Assembly: GCF_019091135.1 (NCBI RefSeq) | Contig: NZ_JAGXJW010000003.1 | Location: 100,564 to 164,563, forward strand | Direction of reading: 5' to 3' | Origin: Cohnella sp. GbtcB17 | Lineage (GTDB): Bacteria; Bacillota; Bacilli; Paenibacillales; Paenibacillaceae | Length of the DNA: 64,000 nt | Shown: positions 7,034 through 14,650 of the stretch, in pieces | How the letters are laid out: the number at the start of each line of letters is the position of its first letter | How positions within the stretch are numbered: the stretch's first letter is position 1 | Notes under the pieces: generated by a model | Database searches by the model: none | Seen by the model: the letters and a program-made list of their open reading frames with translations, nothing else | What the model was told of the DNA's origin: nothing | Position numbers and translations under genes: made by a program

Positions 7034-9094
7034 TTAAGCTTCAAGCTCCAATATCATCACGCCATAAGCCGGCAGCTCCCGCTCGCCTGCCATTTGCTCT
7101 CCCGTCAACAGCTCGCGCGCCGCTTGCTTGAAGCGAATCGCCGCGGGCCGGTCGGCGTAGTTCAGCAGGAACAAGTAGCGCCTGTCCCCGGCGGACCGGA
7201 TGCCAAGCTCAACCTCGGCCGGCGCTTCCAGCAGCTCGGAAACCGGAGACGCAAGCTCAAGCGAGTCGATCAGCGCATCGACGACCGGCTCGCTGTAAGC
7301 CGCTCCGTAGTACCAGACCCGCCCCTTCCCCGCGGCGCGCTTCGTGAGGGCCGGCGCTCCCGCGTAGTATTCGCTCGCGTATTCGGCCACGACCTCGACG
7401 CTCGGATCTTCGACGCGCAGCACTTCGTTGAAGCCCTCCGCCTTCGTGCCTGCAGGCAGGCGGCCGTCCTTCCATTGCAGTTGCGCAGCCGGTACCGTGC
7501 CCTTGATTAACGAGAAGTCTTCGACGTTGATTCCGCACAGCTCGGCCACCGGACCGGGGAAAGGACGCATATAGCAGTGGCCGTCCACATTTTTGTACCC
7601 GGTGCGCGCACCGAAAAAGAGCTGCCCGCCCTGTTCGACGTACTGCGCGAGCAGCGCCGCCGTATCGTCGCTCATGATCGCCGGATGCGGGTACACGATG
7701 ATCTTGTACTTGGCCAGATCCGCAAGCGCGGTCGCACGGCGCAGCGTGATCACGTCCGCCGGGATGTGACGGTACTGCAGCTGCTTGTACCACGCGCCCA
7801 TGCTCCGCCAGCGCAGCGGACCGTGCCACTCGTCCAGCTCGCCATCCCATGTATTGTCGTAATCCTGCAAAACCGCGACTTCCGCTTGGTACACGGTTCC
7901 CGCGATCGCTGCACCGATTTTCCGGAATTCTTCGCCGACCTGCGCAACCTCGCGCACTCTGCGGTTCGGCTGGTTATGGTAGTCGTTAATGCCATGCCAG
8001 TAGATCTCGGTGCCGAACGTGGCCGTCCGCCAGCGGAAGTAGACGAGCAGGTCGGTGCCGTGCAGGACGGATTGATACGACCACAGCCGGATCTGCCCCG
8101 GCCGGGGCGTCCCCATGCCGATCCGGTCCACCCAGCCGCCCGGCCCGGATTGCTGCTCCATGACGCAGAAGTTGGGCGAGATCGATCGGACGTTGGACAG
8201 GCTCATGCTCCAGCCGCGGTCCCGCAGCGGCTGCTCGTCATTTCCCGGGAAAATCGTCGAGAACTGCGGATACGAGTCGTAAGAGAAAAAATCGAGCAGC
8301 CGATCCGTGAGCTCATGGCTGTCCAGATGGCCGAACGTGCCGTTCGTCGTCACCCAGTGCTGCGGCGCGAGCTCGCGGATGATATCGGCTTGCAGCTTCG
8401 CGAACGAGATCGTATTATCCGAGATGAATCGCTTTTCGTCCAGCGCCAGATGCGGATTCGGCGAGGCATTGACCATCGGCCGCGTCAGATGAACCTGCTC
8501 CCAATCGGTGTACGTTTGGCTCCAGAAGACGGTTCCCCACGCTTTGTTCAAGGCGTCCAGCGAGCCATAGCGGCCCTTCAGCCACTCGCGGAAGGCGGCG
8601 TGATCGGCTTCCGCGTAAAATACGTTCGTCTCGCAATTCAGCTCGTTGTCGATCTGCCAGCCAATGACCGCCGGATGATCCTTGTACGCCTCTACCATAT
8701 TGCGAACGATGCGCGCGCACAATTGCCGGTACAGGCGGCTGCTGTAGTTGTAGTGCCGCCGCATGCCGTGCCGGTACAGCACGCCCTCGACGTTCGCGTT
8801 CAGCACCTCGGGATATTTGTGCGTCAGCCAGGCGGGCGGCGTCGCGGTGGGTGTGCCCAGAATAACCTGGATGCCGTTCGCGTGCGCCAAGTCCAACACC
8901 CGGTCGAAGAAGGAGAAGTCGAAGCGTCCTTCCTCCGGCTCCAGCATCGCCCATGCGAACTCTGCCAGCCGCACCACCGTAATGTTCATCTCCCGCATGC
9001 GGCGGAAGTCGTCCTCCCACAATTCCTCCGGCCAATGCTCCGGGTAATAGCAGACGCCCAGCCGCAGCTCGTCCATTCGAATCGATTTTGCCAT
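7034..9094 (-). CDS. GH42 beta-galactosidase
   Basis: 686 residues, a normal GH42 length. The N-terminal TIM barrel starts LGVCYYPEHWPEELWEDDF and contains TPTATPPAWL; the acid/base Glu is in WQIDNELNC (about residue 147) and the nucleophile Glu in FCVMEQQSGP (about residue 308). The trimerisation domain and small C-terminal beta domain follow, the latter including LLNYADRPAAI. There is no signal peptide, so it should hydrolyse imported galactosides in the cytoplasm. It is transcribed divergently from an AraC regulator across a 177-base gap, which suggests control by that protein. No transporter is adjacent. Confidence 0.95.
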   Translation of the reverse strand: MAKSIRMDELRLGVCYYPEHWPEELWEDDFRRMREMNITVVRLAEFAWAMLEPEEGRFDFSFFDRVLDLAHANGIQVILGTPTATPPAWLTHKYPEVLNANVEGVLYRHGMRRHYNYSSRLYRQLCARIVRNMVEAYKDHPAVIGWQIDNELNCETNVFYAEADHAAFREWLKGRYGSLDALNKAWGTVFWSQTYTDWEQVHLTRPMVNASPNPHLALDEKRFISDNTISFAKLQADIIRELAPQHWVTTNGTFGHLDSHELTDRLLDFFSYDSYPQFSTIFPGNDEQPLRDRGWSMSLSNVRSISPNFCVMEQQSGPGGWVDRIGMGTPRPGQIRLWSYQSVLHGTDLLVYFRWRTATFGTEIYWHGINDYHNQPNRRVREVAQVGEEFRKIGAAIAGTVYQAEVAVLQDYDNTWDGELDEWHGPLRWRSMGAWYKQLQYRHIPADVITLRRATALADLAKYKIIVYPHPAIMSDDTAALLAQYVEQGGQLFFGARTGYKNVDGHCYMRPFPGPVAELCGINVEDFSLIKGTVPAAQLQWKDGRLPAGTKAEGFNEVLRVEDPSVEVVAEYASEYYAGAPALTKRAAGKGRVWYYGAAYSEPVVDALIDSLELASPVSELLEAPAEVELGIRSAGDRRYLFLLNYADRPAAIRFKQAARELLTGEQMAGERELPAYGVMILELEA

Positions 9095-9198
9095 CGTATC
9101 CTCGGCTCCCCTCGCGTGTCGATACCTTCATTTTAGAGGAGTCCCGGCTGCGCTTAAATGACAAATACATGCGGTTTCTATTAAAATATTGCGATTCG

Positions 9199-9248
9199 GA
9201 TAACGACAATCGACCGTTGCTGTGGTAATGTTATCGTCAAACTATAAA
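9199..9248. promoter_or_regulatory. Divergent control region between GH42 and AraC genes
   Basis: An inverted pair GATAAC (9199-9204) and GTTATC (9230-9235) lies between the two divergent genes, beside a TATAAA (9243-9248) that could be the -10 of the AraC gene. This is a plausible AraC operator, but the arms are short and the assignment is tentative. Confidence 0.3.
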
Positions 9249-9271
9249 ATTCCGTGGATAGAGGTCGTCCC

Positions 9272-10120
9272 ATGCGCGAGCATATTTTCCTGCCGAAGCC
9301 GTTGTTCCCCAGACATGTTTGCTTTCCGGATTTTATCGGAGGCTACAGCGATTTTCCCGAGCATGCCGTGAGCCGCGAATACCGGACGAAGGAAAGCCGC
9401 ATGGATCGGCTCTATAATTTGCATATCGTGCTCCACGGCAAAGGGTATCTGGAAGCGGATGGCCAGCGCTACGAGCTGACGCGGGGACAAGGCTTCCTGT
9501 ACGGCCCCGGCCTCAGGCAAGTATACCGCTCCGATGCCGGCGAGCCGTGGCATATCCGGTGGGTGCACTTCTTCGGCGAGCGCCTCGAGGAGCTGCTTGA
9601 CGGCAAGGGGCTCGACGGCCCGTGGCTGTTCGCCCTGACGGACCTGCCTCCTGTCGAAGCGCTGCTCGATCGCTTGCTTGGGCTGGGGCGATCGTATCAG
9701 ATCGACGACGAGTACAGCGTGGCGGGGACGCTGTACGAGCTGCTGGCCAGACTGCAGGAGACGTCGTCGCGCTTGAACGTGCCCGCCAGCTCCGCCGCCG
9801 ATCGGATTCGTACGGCGGCCAATTACGTGCGTGCCCGCAGCCGCGAGCCGTTTACGATCGAGCAGGCCGCGGCGCTGGCCGGCTACAGCGCCCACCATTT
9901 CAGCCGCAGGTTCAGCGCCACGTTCGGACAATCGTTCCCCGACTTCCTGCTCGAATCCAGGCTGATCCACGCGAAGCGCCTGCTCGCTTCCACGCAGCTG
10001 TCCGTCAAGCAGATTGCGCTCGAGACCGGGTTCTCGCAGGCTAGTTATTTCAGCTCCTGCTTCCGGCGCGAGGAAGGGATGACGCCGCTCCAATTTCGCA
10101 ACCGGCATCTGTACTTATAA
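9272..10120 (+). CDS. AraC-family transcriptional regulator with cupin N-terminus
   Basis: 282 residues from ATG 9272, chosen because GAGG lies 7 bases upstream; a GTG at 9254 is possible but has no such site. The N-terminal half is a sugar-binding cupin-type domain (ELTRGQGFLYGPGLRQVY, WHIRWVHFFG). The C-terminal two helix-turn-helix motifs are clear: FTIEQAAALAGYSAHHFSRR and LSVKQIALETGFSQASYFSS, followed by GMTPLQFR. It is divergent from the GH42 gene and most likely activates it in response to a galactoside or its product. Confidence 0.93.
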   Translation: MREHIFLPKPLFPRHVCFPDFIGGYSDFPEHAVSREYRTKESRMDRLYNLHIVLHGKGYLEADGQRYELTRGQGFLYGPGLRQVYRSDAGEPWHIRWVHFFGERLEELLDGKGLDGPWLFALTDLPPVEALLDRLLGLGRSYQIDDEYSVAGTLYELLARLQETSSRLNVPASSAADRIRTAANYVRARSREPFTIEQAAALAGYSAHHFSRRFSATFGQSFPDFLLESRLIHAKRLLASTQLSVKQIALETGFSQASYFSSCFRREEGMTPLQFRNRHLYL

Positions 10121-10244
10121 TGTAGTGCTCCCTGTTTTTGCACGCAAAAAAGCCACGTAAAATGAAAAACACACTTGTCGTATGTCTATCATTGCTGCGT
10201 GGGCGTTACGAATCTTATTCAATTCAGGAGGACGGGTTCTATTT

Positions 10245-11276
10245 TTACGCCAGCACCTTGGACATCCGCTCTCCCAAGTCCTGATTAAGCAGGTTCAATT
10301 GCTCGCCCAGTGCGGCGATCTCTTCAATCGAGCCCAGCTGCTCCTCAGTCGCGTTAAGTACAGCTTTGACATTAGAAGCGGTCGCTTGCGAAATATGGTT
10401 CATTTCCGCCACGGAGGCGGCAATCTCCTCGGAACTGGCGGACAGCTGCTCGGCGACGGCGGAGACGTCGTGGATTTGCTCAGCGACCTGTCTGGCTCCC
10501 GATACGATTCGATGGAACGTATGGCTCGTCTCCTCGACCTTCTGCACGCCCGATCTCACTTCCACTCGAACGGCCGACATCGCTTGAACGGACTGCTCGT
10601 TCTTGATTCGAATGTCTTCGAGAATTTGCGTGATTTGTATCGCCGCCTTCGACGACTGTTCGGCAAGCTTCTTGACTTCTGCGGCCACGACCGCAAAGCC
10701 TCTGCCATGTTCGCCCGCGCGCGCGGCTCCGATCGCGGCGTTCAAGGAGAGCAGGTTCGTTTGCGCTGCGATCTCGGAGATGAATCCGATAATTTTTCGT
10801 ACGCTGTCGGAGCTTTCGCCGAGCGATTGAATAAGCGCATCGGACTGGTCGATGGATTCGTTAATGGCGTTCATCTGCCTCATGACGCCGTCCAGGGAAA
10901 GGCTGCCGCTTTCGGCTTCTGCAGCGGATTGGACGGATGCTTCGTGAACGATAGCGGATGCCTCGGCGATTCTCGTGATTCCCCCGGCCATTTCCTCCAT
11001 CGAGCGGGCGCATTCGTCGCTAAACGTAGCGATTTGCTCGCTCCCTAAGGCGATTTGCTCGGTGCTCCGTTGAATCGCGGTCATCCCTCGCGTACTCTCG
11101 GAAGCCGTTGCCGCGAGCTCGTCGGAATAGGAGGCGATCTGTTCGGTCGAATCGAACAGCTCCATGATGGCTAAACGGCGCGCGCGATCGGAATGTTCGT
11201 CCCCTTCGGCCGCTCCCGTTTGCTCAGAACGAATCGCATTTTTTGACTGCCATACTGCCTTTATTTTTTCGATCAT
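10245..11276 (-). CDS. Soluble MCP-like signalling protein
   Basis: 343 residues from ATG 11276, which has AAGGGA upstream; the longer open frame has no ribosome site and overlaps the next gene. There is no transmembrane segment. Almost the whole chain is helical coiled coil, with the methyl-accepting chemotaxis hairpin tip [22 protein letters not shown] (abbreviated: tip [15 protein letters not shown], about residues 185-200), followed by [16 protein letters not shown]. It lacks its own sensory domain. The gene starts 29 bases after the putative sensor gene 11306-11791, so the two probably form a split receptor that signals to the chemotaxis kinase CheA from the cytoplasm. Confidence 0.88.
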   Translation of the reverse strand: MIEKIKAVWQSKNAIRSEQTGAAEGDEHSDRARRLAIMELFDSTEQIASYSDELAATASESTRGMTAIQRSTEQIALGSEQIATFSDECARSMEEMAGGITRIAEASAIVHEASVQSAAEAESGSLSLDGVMRQMNAINESIDQSDALIQSLGESSDSVRKIIGFISEIAAQTNLLSLNAAIGAARAGEHGRGFAVVAAEVKKLAEQSSKAAIQITQILEDIRIKNEQSVQAMSAVRVEVRSGVQKVEETSHTFHRIVSGARQVAEQIHDVSAVAEQLSASSEEIAASVAEMNHISQATASNVKAVLNATEEQLGSIEEIAALGEQLNLLNQDLGERMSKVLA

Positions 11277-11305
11277 CGCGATCCGTCCCTTGTACTCATG
11301 ATAGA

Positions 11306-11791
11306 CTACAGCTTCAAGACAAACTCGCCGCCGCCGTCCATGCTCGCTTCCCTGATCGTCACCAAAGATTGGAACCGGCGCGCGAATCCGCGCAGGATGC
11401 CCAAGTTCACCATGGCGGGATATGGAACGTTGCAGATGACGCGTATCGTGTGAGGATCTTCTTGGATGCATTTGTATTCGCCATAGTTTCCGTTGCGGTG
11501 ATTCATTTTGTAGGCGACATCGAGCAGCACGACCGCCTTCTCGAAGCTGTCCACCTCGGGAGGGAAAACCGAGTTCTTCGGTATATACTTGCCGATCTCC
11601 AGCAGCAGGTTGTTGCCGACGGAAGCGGCAAGCTTCGTAATGACCGCGATGACGTCGTCCAGCGAGTACCAGGCGTTCACGTCCAGCTCTTCGATCCCTT
11701 TTTCGGCAAGAAGCGTCTTTACTCTTTTCTGAAATACGCCGCAGCCCTCAATGACGCTTTTAACCGCCGATCCATGCACTTCAACGGACAC
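11306..11791 (-). CDS. Putative soluble sensor protein paired with the MCP-like protein
   Basis: 161 residues from GTG 11791, preceded by GAGGAGG seven bases upstream; the ATG at 11809 would place that ribosome site inside the gene. No membrane segment is seen. The C-terminal part ([19 protein letters not shown], then [19 protein letters not shown]) has the look of small ligand-binding domains found with bacterial chemoreceptors, but I do not recognise the family with certainty. Two cysteines (GCGVF region and ICN) are present. The neighbouring MCP-like protein has no sensor of its own, so this protein may supply it. Confidence 0.75.
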   Translation of the reverse strand: MSVEVHGSAVKSVIEGCGVFQKRVKTLLAEKGIEELDVNAWYSLDDVIAVITKLAASVGNNLLLEIGKYIPKNSVFPPEVDSFEKAVVLLDVAYKMNHRNGNYGEYKCIQEDPHTIRVICNVPYPAMVNLGILRGFARRFQSLVTIREASMDGGGEFVLKL

Positions 11792-11873
11792 GGTGATCCT
11801 CCTCTTCATGTAGCAAAAACAGATATTTGTCGAATGGTGTCATTGCTTCATGATATAAAAAAAGCGAGTTCGG

Positions 11874-11896
11874 GTCGACGGACTATAAGTATCATT
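11874..11896 (+). repeat. Dispersed 23-bp repeat, copy 1
   Basis: Copy with core ACGGACTATAAGT and end ATCATT. It spans the last codon and stop (CAA TGA on the minus strand) of the nucleoside hydrolase gene. It matches the three other copies except at three variable positions. A run of seven A just outside gives a U-tract to minus-strand transcripts. Confidence 0.8.
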
Positions 11897-12845
11897 GCAG
11901 AAGCACATTCATCAATTTTTGTTTGAATAACGGATTGTCGATCGCTTTGCAGACTTTGGCATTCGGGGTATGGCCCGCGAAGCCGTCCGAGATGGCGAGT
12001 TTGCTCCCGTCGTTCACGATCACTTGCCCATAGGTGGCTTCTTCCGACGTACAGACGTAGCAGTAACACCATATGGCCTCCACCAAGATATCGCGCCACA
12101 GGACCACGCCCATGGCCACCGCATCCGGCAGGTCGACGATATGCTCCTGACTTCTCTGCAGATTATAGTCCAGCAAGGCGCGGTTGCAGTTCACCGCGAA
12201 TTCGGCTTCCGGTTTGCCGCTTGCAAGCAGCAGCTCCATGTCCGACTTGTTCCAGGCGGCCTCCCCCAGACAAAGATCGAATCCGATAATCGTCAGCGGA
12301 ATTCCCGAATCTACCATAACCCGATAGGCTTCCGCATCCACGTACACGTTGAATTCGGCGACAGGCGTCGTGTTGCCGGGTCCGAAGCCCGACGTGCCCA
12401 TGGAGTAGATATGTTTGACCTTTTGCATCGTTTCGGGCGCCTTCATCAGCGCGAGCGCAATGTTGGTCACGGGACCGATCGTGACGATTTCGATTTCGCC
12501 CGGGTTGTTCTCGACGATTCGCAGGATCGCATCCACGGCATGCTCGGATTCCGGCTCAAGCGAGGGATGAATCAAATTGCAATCGCCCATCCCGTCCTCG
12601 CCATGAACATTCACGGCGGTGACCAAATCCCGCATCAGCGGTTTGGAAGCCCCGACGAACAGCGGCGGCTTTTGGCCATTTGCGATTTCAATGGTCATGA
12701 GCGCGTTTCTCGTCGCCAAATCCAGCGGGACATTGCCGCAAACGGTGGTGATCGCTTCCACGCTAACCTCCGTCGACTTTAACGCCATGATGAGGGCGAC
12801 TGCATCGTCGCTTCCGGTATCCGTATCGATAATGAGTTTTCGCAT
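11892..12845 (-). CDS. Inosine-uridine preferring nucleoside hydrolase family protein
   Basis: 317 residues from ATG 12845, with GGAGGA just upstream (the open frame extends 15 codons further without a site). The Ca2+- and ribose-binding signature is at the N-terminus: IIDTDTGSDDAVAL (residues 4-17). NVHGEDGMG and the DAEAYRVMVDSGIP and AVAMGV segments are also typical. It cleaves the N-glycosidic bond of ribonucleosides. Divergent from a YeiL-type regulator, the same pairing as rihB-yeiL in E. coli. The stop codon lies inside the dispersed repeat, so the last residues may have been changed by that insertion. Confidence 0.93.
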   Translation of the reverse strand: MRKLIIDTDTGSDDAVALIMALKSTEVSVEAITTVCGNVPLDLATRNALMTIEIANGQKPPLFVGASKPLMRDLVTAVNVHGEDGMGDCNLIHPSLEPESEHAVDAILRIVENNPGEIEIVTIGPVTNIALALMKAPETMQKVKHIYSMGTSGFGPGNTTPVAEFNVYVDAEAYRVMVDSGIPLTIIGFDLCLGEAAWNKSDMELLLASGKPEAEFAVNCNRALLDYNLQRSQEHIVDLPDAVAMGVVLWRDILVEAIWCYCYVCTSEEATYGQVIVNDGSKLAISDGFAGHTPNAKVCKAIDNPLFKQKLMNVLLQ

Positions 12846-12904
12846 GTAAGAGTCCTCCAGAATTGAATTGTTGCGATGCCAGGCATTCACGTATAATCAA
12901 AACA

Positions 12905-12916
12905 GGTCATTTGACC
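12905..12916. promoter_or_regulatory. Operator GGTCATTTGACC between nucleoside hydrolase and YeiL-like genes
   Basis: The dyad GGTCA-tt-TGACC lies between the divergent genes. On the minus strand its first arm overlaps the -35 position of a candidate promoter whose -10 is TATACG (12890-12895). A near-identical perfect palindrome occurs at 13675-13686. I infer this is the site of the Crp/Fnr-type regulator encoded next to it. Confidence 0.65.
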
Positions 12917-12940
12917 ACAAAAAGCCGGAAGGTGACGCGA

Positions 12941-13579
12941 TTGAATCTGAAGGAGCTTGTCGAGCAGGCGCCCGAACCCATTAAGAGGCAGTTCCTCCAT
13001 CGGAAGCATCGAAACGGCAGCCTGATTCTGCATCCGAACGAATCCAACGATTATCTCCATATTCTTACCAAGGGCACGGCGGAGGTGTACAGCCAGAGTT
13101 ACTCGGGCGCGATGCTCTCGCTTTATATCAACAAAGCGTACAGCTGTTTCGGGGAAATCGAGATCTTCGACGAGAGCTTGAAATCGTTCGGCGTCGTTGC
13201 GAAGCAAAATTGCGAAACGATCGCGGTTCATAAAACCAGCGTGTATGAATGGATGAAAGCCGATTTCAACTTTACCTTCTTCCTGATCAAGCAGCTTGCC
13301 TCCAAGGTCACGTTCAGCTCGGAAACGACGTCGCAGTTGTCGCTGCTTAAACTAAAGGAACGGATCTTGATCAGCATCCACAATCACTATAAAATCGGCG
13401 ATCTGCATGCCCTCACGAAGCAAGTCCTGGCTAGCGAGGTTTGCGCGCCTCTTCGAAGCTTGAACCGCTCCCTCGCGGAATGCAAGACAGAAGGACTCAT
13501 CCAATACGAGAGCAAGAAATTTTCCATCCCTTCCGTCCCCGAGCTGGAGACCTACCTGGAGCATTATTTGCTACGATAA
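12941..13579 (+). CDS. YeiL-like Crp/Fnr-family regulator
   Basis: 212 residues from TTG 12941, which follows GGAAGGTGA; upstream codons in the frame run through the operator and are unlikely to be translated. The N-terminal cyclic-nucleotide-binding fold is recognisable (SLILHPNESNDYLHILTKGTAEVYS, in pieces: HPNESNDYLHILTKG, about residues 35-50; CFGEIEIFDES, about 74-84). The C-terminal winged helix includes VCAPLRSLNRSLAECKTEG. There is no Fe-S cysteine cluster as in Fnr. Its position next to a nucleoside hydrolase matches YeiL of E. coli. It probably controls both itself and the hydrolase. Confidence 0.88.
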   Translation: MNLKELVEQAPEPIKRQFLHRKHRNGSLILHPNESNDYLHILTKGTAEVYSQSYSGAMLSLYINKAYSCFGEIEIFDESLKSFGVVAKQNCETIAVHKTSVYEWMKADFNFTFFLIKQLASKVTFSSETTSQLSLLKLKERILISIHNHYKIGDLHALTKQVLASEVCAPLRSLNRSLAECKTEGLIQYESKKFSIPSVPELETYLEHYLLR

Positions 13580-13674
13580 TGCGGCGCTCAGGCTTGATCG
13601 CTTCCCTGGCGTCCTGAAACGCTAGTGGGCGTCCTCTGTAGTCTTATTATATAAGCCCGCTTTTGAAGGAAATA

Positions 13675-13686
13675 GGTCATATGACC
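13675..13686. promoter_or_regulatory. Second, orphan operator GGTCATATGACC
   Basis: A perfect 12-base palindrome, differing by one base from the operator at 12905-12916. It lies between the 3' ends of two convergent genes, where no start codon is near. On the minus strand, ATTATA at 13646-13651 reads as a consensus TATAAT -10 pointing back into the regulator gene, so an antisense transcript is conceivable. Confidence 0.55.
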
Positions 13687-13721
13687 AAAATCAAATAAAA
13701 GCAGGTATGCTGAAAAAAAAC

Positions 13722-13748
13722 GAGGCGCTCTCCGTAAGGAGGCGCCTC
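13722..13748 (-). terminator. Terminator of the MBL-fold hydrolase gene
   Basis: GAGGCGC (13722-13728) pairs with GCGCCTC (13742-13748); on the minus strand it is followed by eight U (A-run 13713-13720). It sits ten bases after the stop of the MBL gene. Confidence 0.88.
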
Positions 13749-13757
13749 GCGCTATCA

Positions 13758-14618
13758 TTAAAATAAGTAACCCATCGCGAACTCGTCGATCACTTGCATC
13801 TCGTCTTCCGTTAGCTCCCGCTCAACCGATTGGATGTAGGCCTCCGTCACATCGTGTACGTTGCCCTGCAACCTGGCCGTCAAGACAGCGATCGTTCTAA
13901 GCATGCTCGCTTCTTGATCGAATTGTTCCTTCGAGATCGGCAGGCCATGAGACAGCACGTACGTTTCTGCGTCAAAAGCTTCTAACCGATCGAGCAGCTG
14001 AAGCGTTTCGTCGATTTTGTAATTTCTGTTTTTGGCATATATATCTGCGTAAATGCAGTCGCCCAAAAACAGAATCTTCTCTTCTTTCACGTACACGACG
14101 ACGGAATCGGAGGCGTGGCTGCCCCCGACCCGTTCCAGCATGCAAGAGACGCCGCCAAGATCGATTTCCAGTCGATTTTCAAACCCCATATTCGGCAATG
14201 TGATCCTGATGTCCCGATCGATTTGGCCTGCGAATTCCTTTTGAATGGCCTCCACGCAAAAGCGGATTTCCGTTCCGTCCTTTACGCGTTCTTCCAAAGC
14301 CTCATCCGACCAAGAAAGAGGCAGCAGCTTCTCTATTTTCTTTCTCGTCGCCTGGGAAGCGACAGACACGGCGTACGTCAAAGTCGACAGGCCGAAAATG
14401 TGATCCCAGTGCGAATGCGTAAGCGCCACGAAGTCGGGACTGGGCACCTCTCTTTTGCGCAGCTCGCTCAGGAAGCGTCGGACATGCTTCTCCGAGTTGC
14501 CCGCATCGATCATTAAGGTCTTATTCCGGCCAACGACCATTCCCAGCACGGGACGGTCGGTCTCGGATACGGGCGTCATATACCAAAAATGCTTGCCGAT
14601 TTGCTCGATCGTATGCAT
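13758..14618 (-). CDS. MBL-fold metallo-hydrolase
   Basis: 286 residues. The metal-binding signature THSHWDH (residues 67-73) is intact, with further ligands in GGSHASDSV (about 164), FLGDCIY (about 185) and LSHGLP (about 225). Such enzymes hydrolyse diverse esters and lactones; the fold does not reveal the substrate. No signal peptide, so cytoplasmic. Its start lies 32 bases after the giant SLH gene, with AAAGGACAGAG as ribosome site, so it may be cotranscribed with it, which would be an unexpected pairing. Confidence 0.88.
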   Translation of the reverse strand: MHTIEQIGKHFWYMTPVSETDRPVLGMVVGRNKTLMIDAGNSEKHVRRFLSELRKREVPSPDFVALTHSHWDHIFGLSTLTYAVSVASQATRKKIEKLLPLSWSDEALEERVKDGTEIRFCVEAIQKEFAGQIDRDIRITLPNMGFENRLEIDLGGVSCMLERVGGSHASDSVVVYVKEEKILFLGDCIYADIYAKNRNYKIDETLQLLDRLEAFDAETYVLSHGLPISKEQFDQEASMLRTIAVLTARLQGNVHDVTEAYIQSVERELTEDEMQVIDEFAMGYLF

Positions 14619-14650
14619 GAAGGCTCTGTCCTTTCGTGCCGCTTGTGATT

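Noticed and set aside
11874-11896. Dispersed 23-bp repeat as a tRNA anticodon arm or promoter
   Set aside because: The GACT...AGTC pairing is present only in copy 3 and no other tRNA arms fit; no consistent -35 is found at the right distance in any copy.
12863-12940. Longer N-terminus for the YeiL-like regulator (start at 12863)
   Set aside because: It would translate through the operator and the promoter region, and GGAAGGTGA supports TTG 12941.
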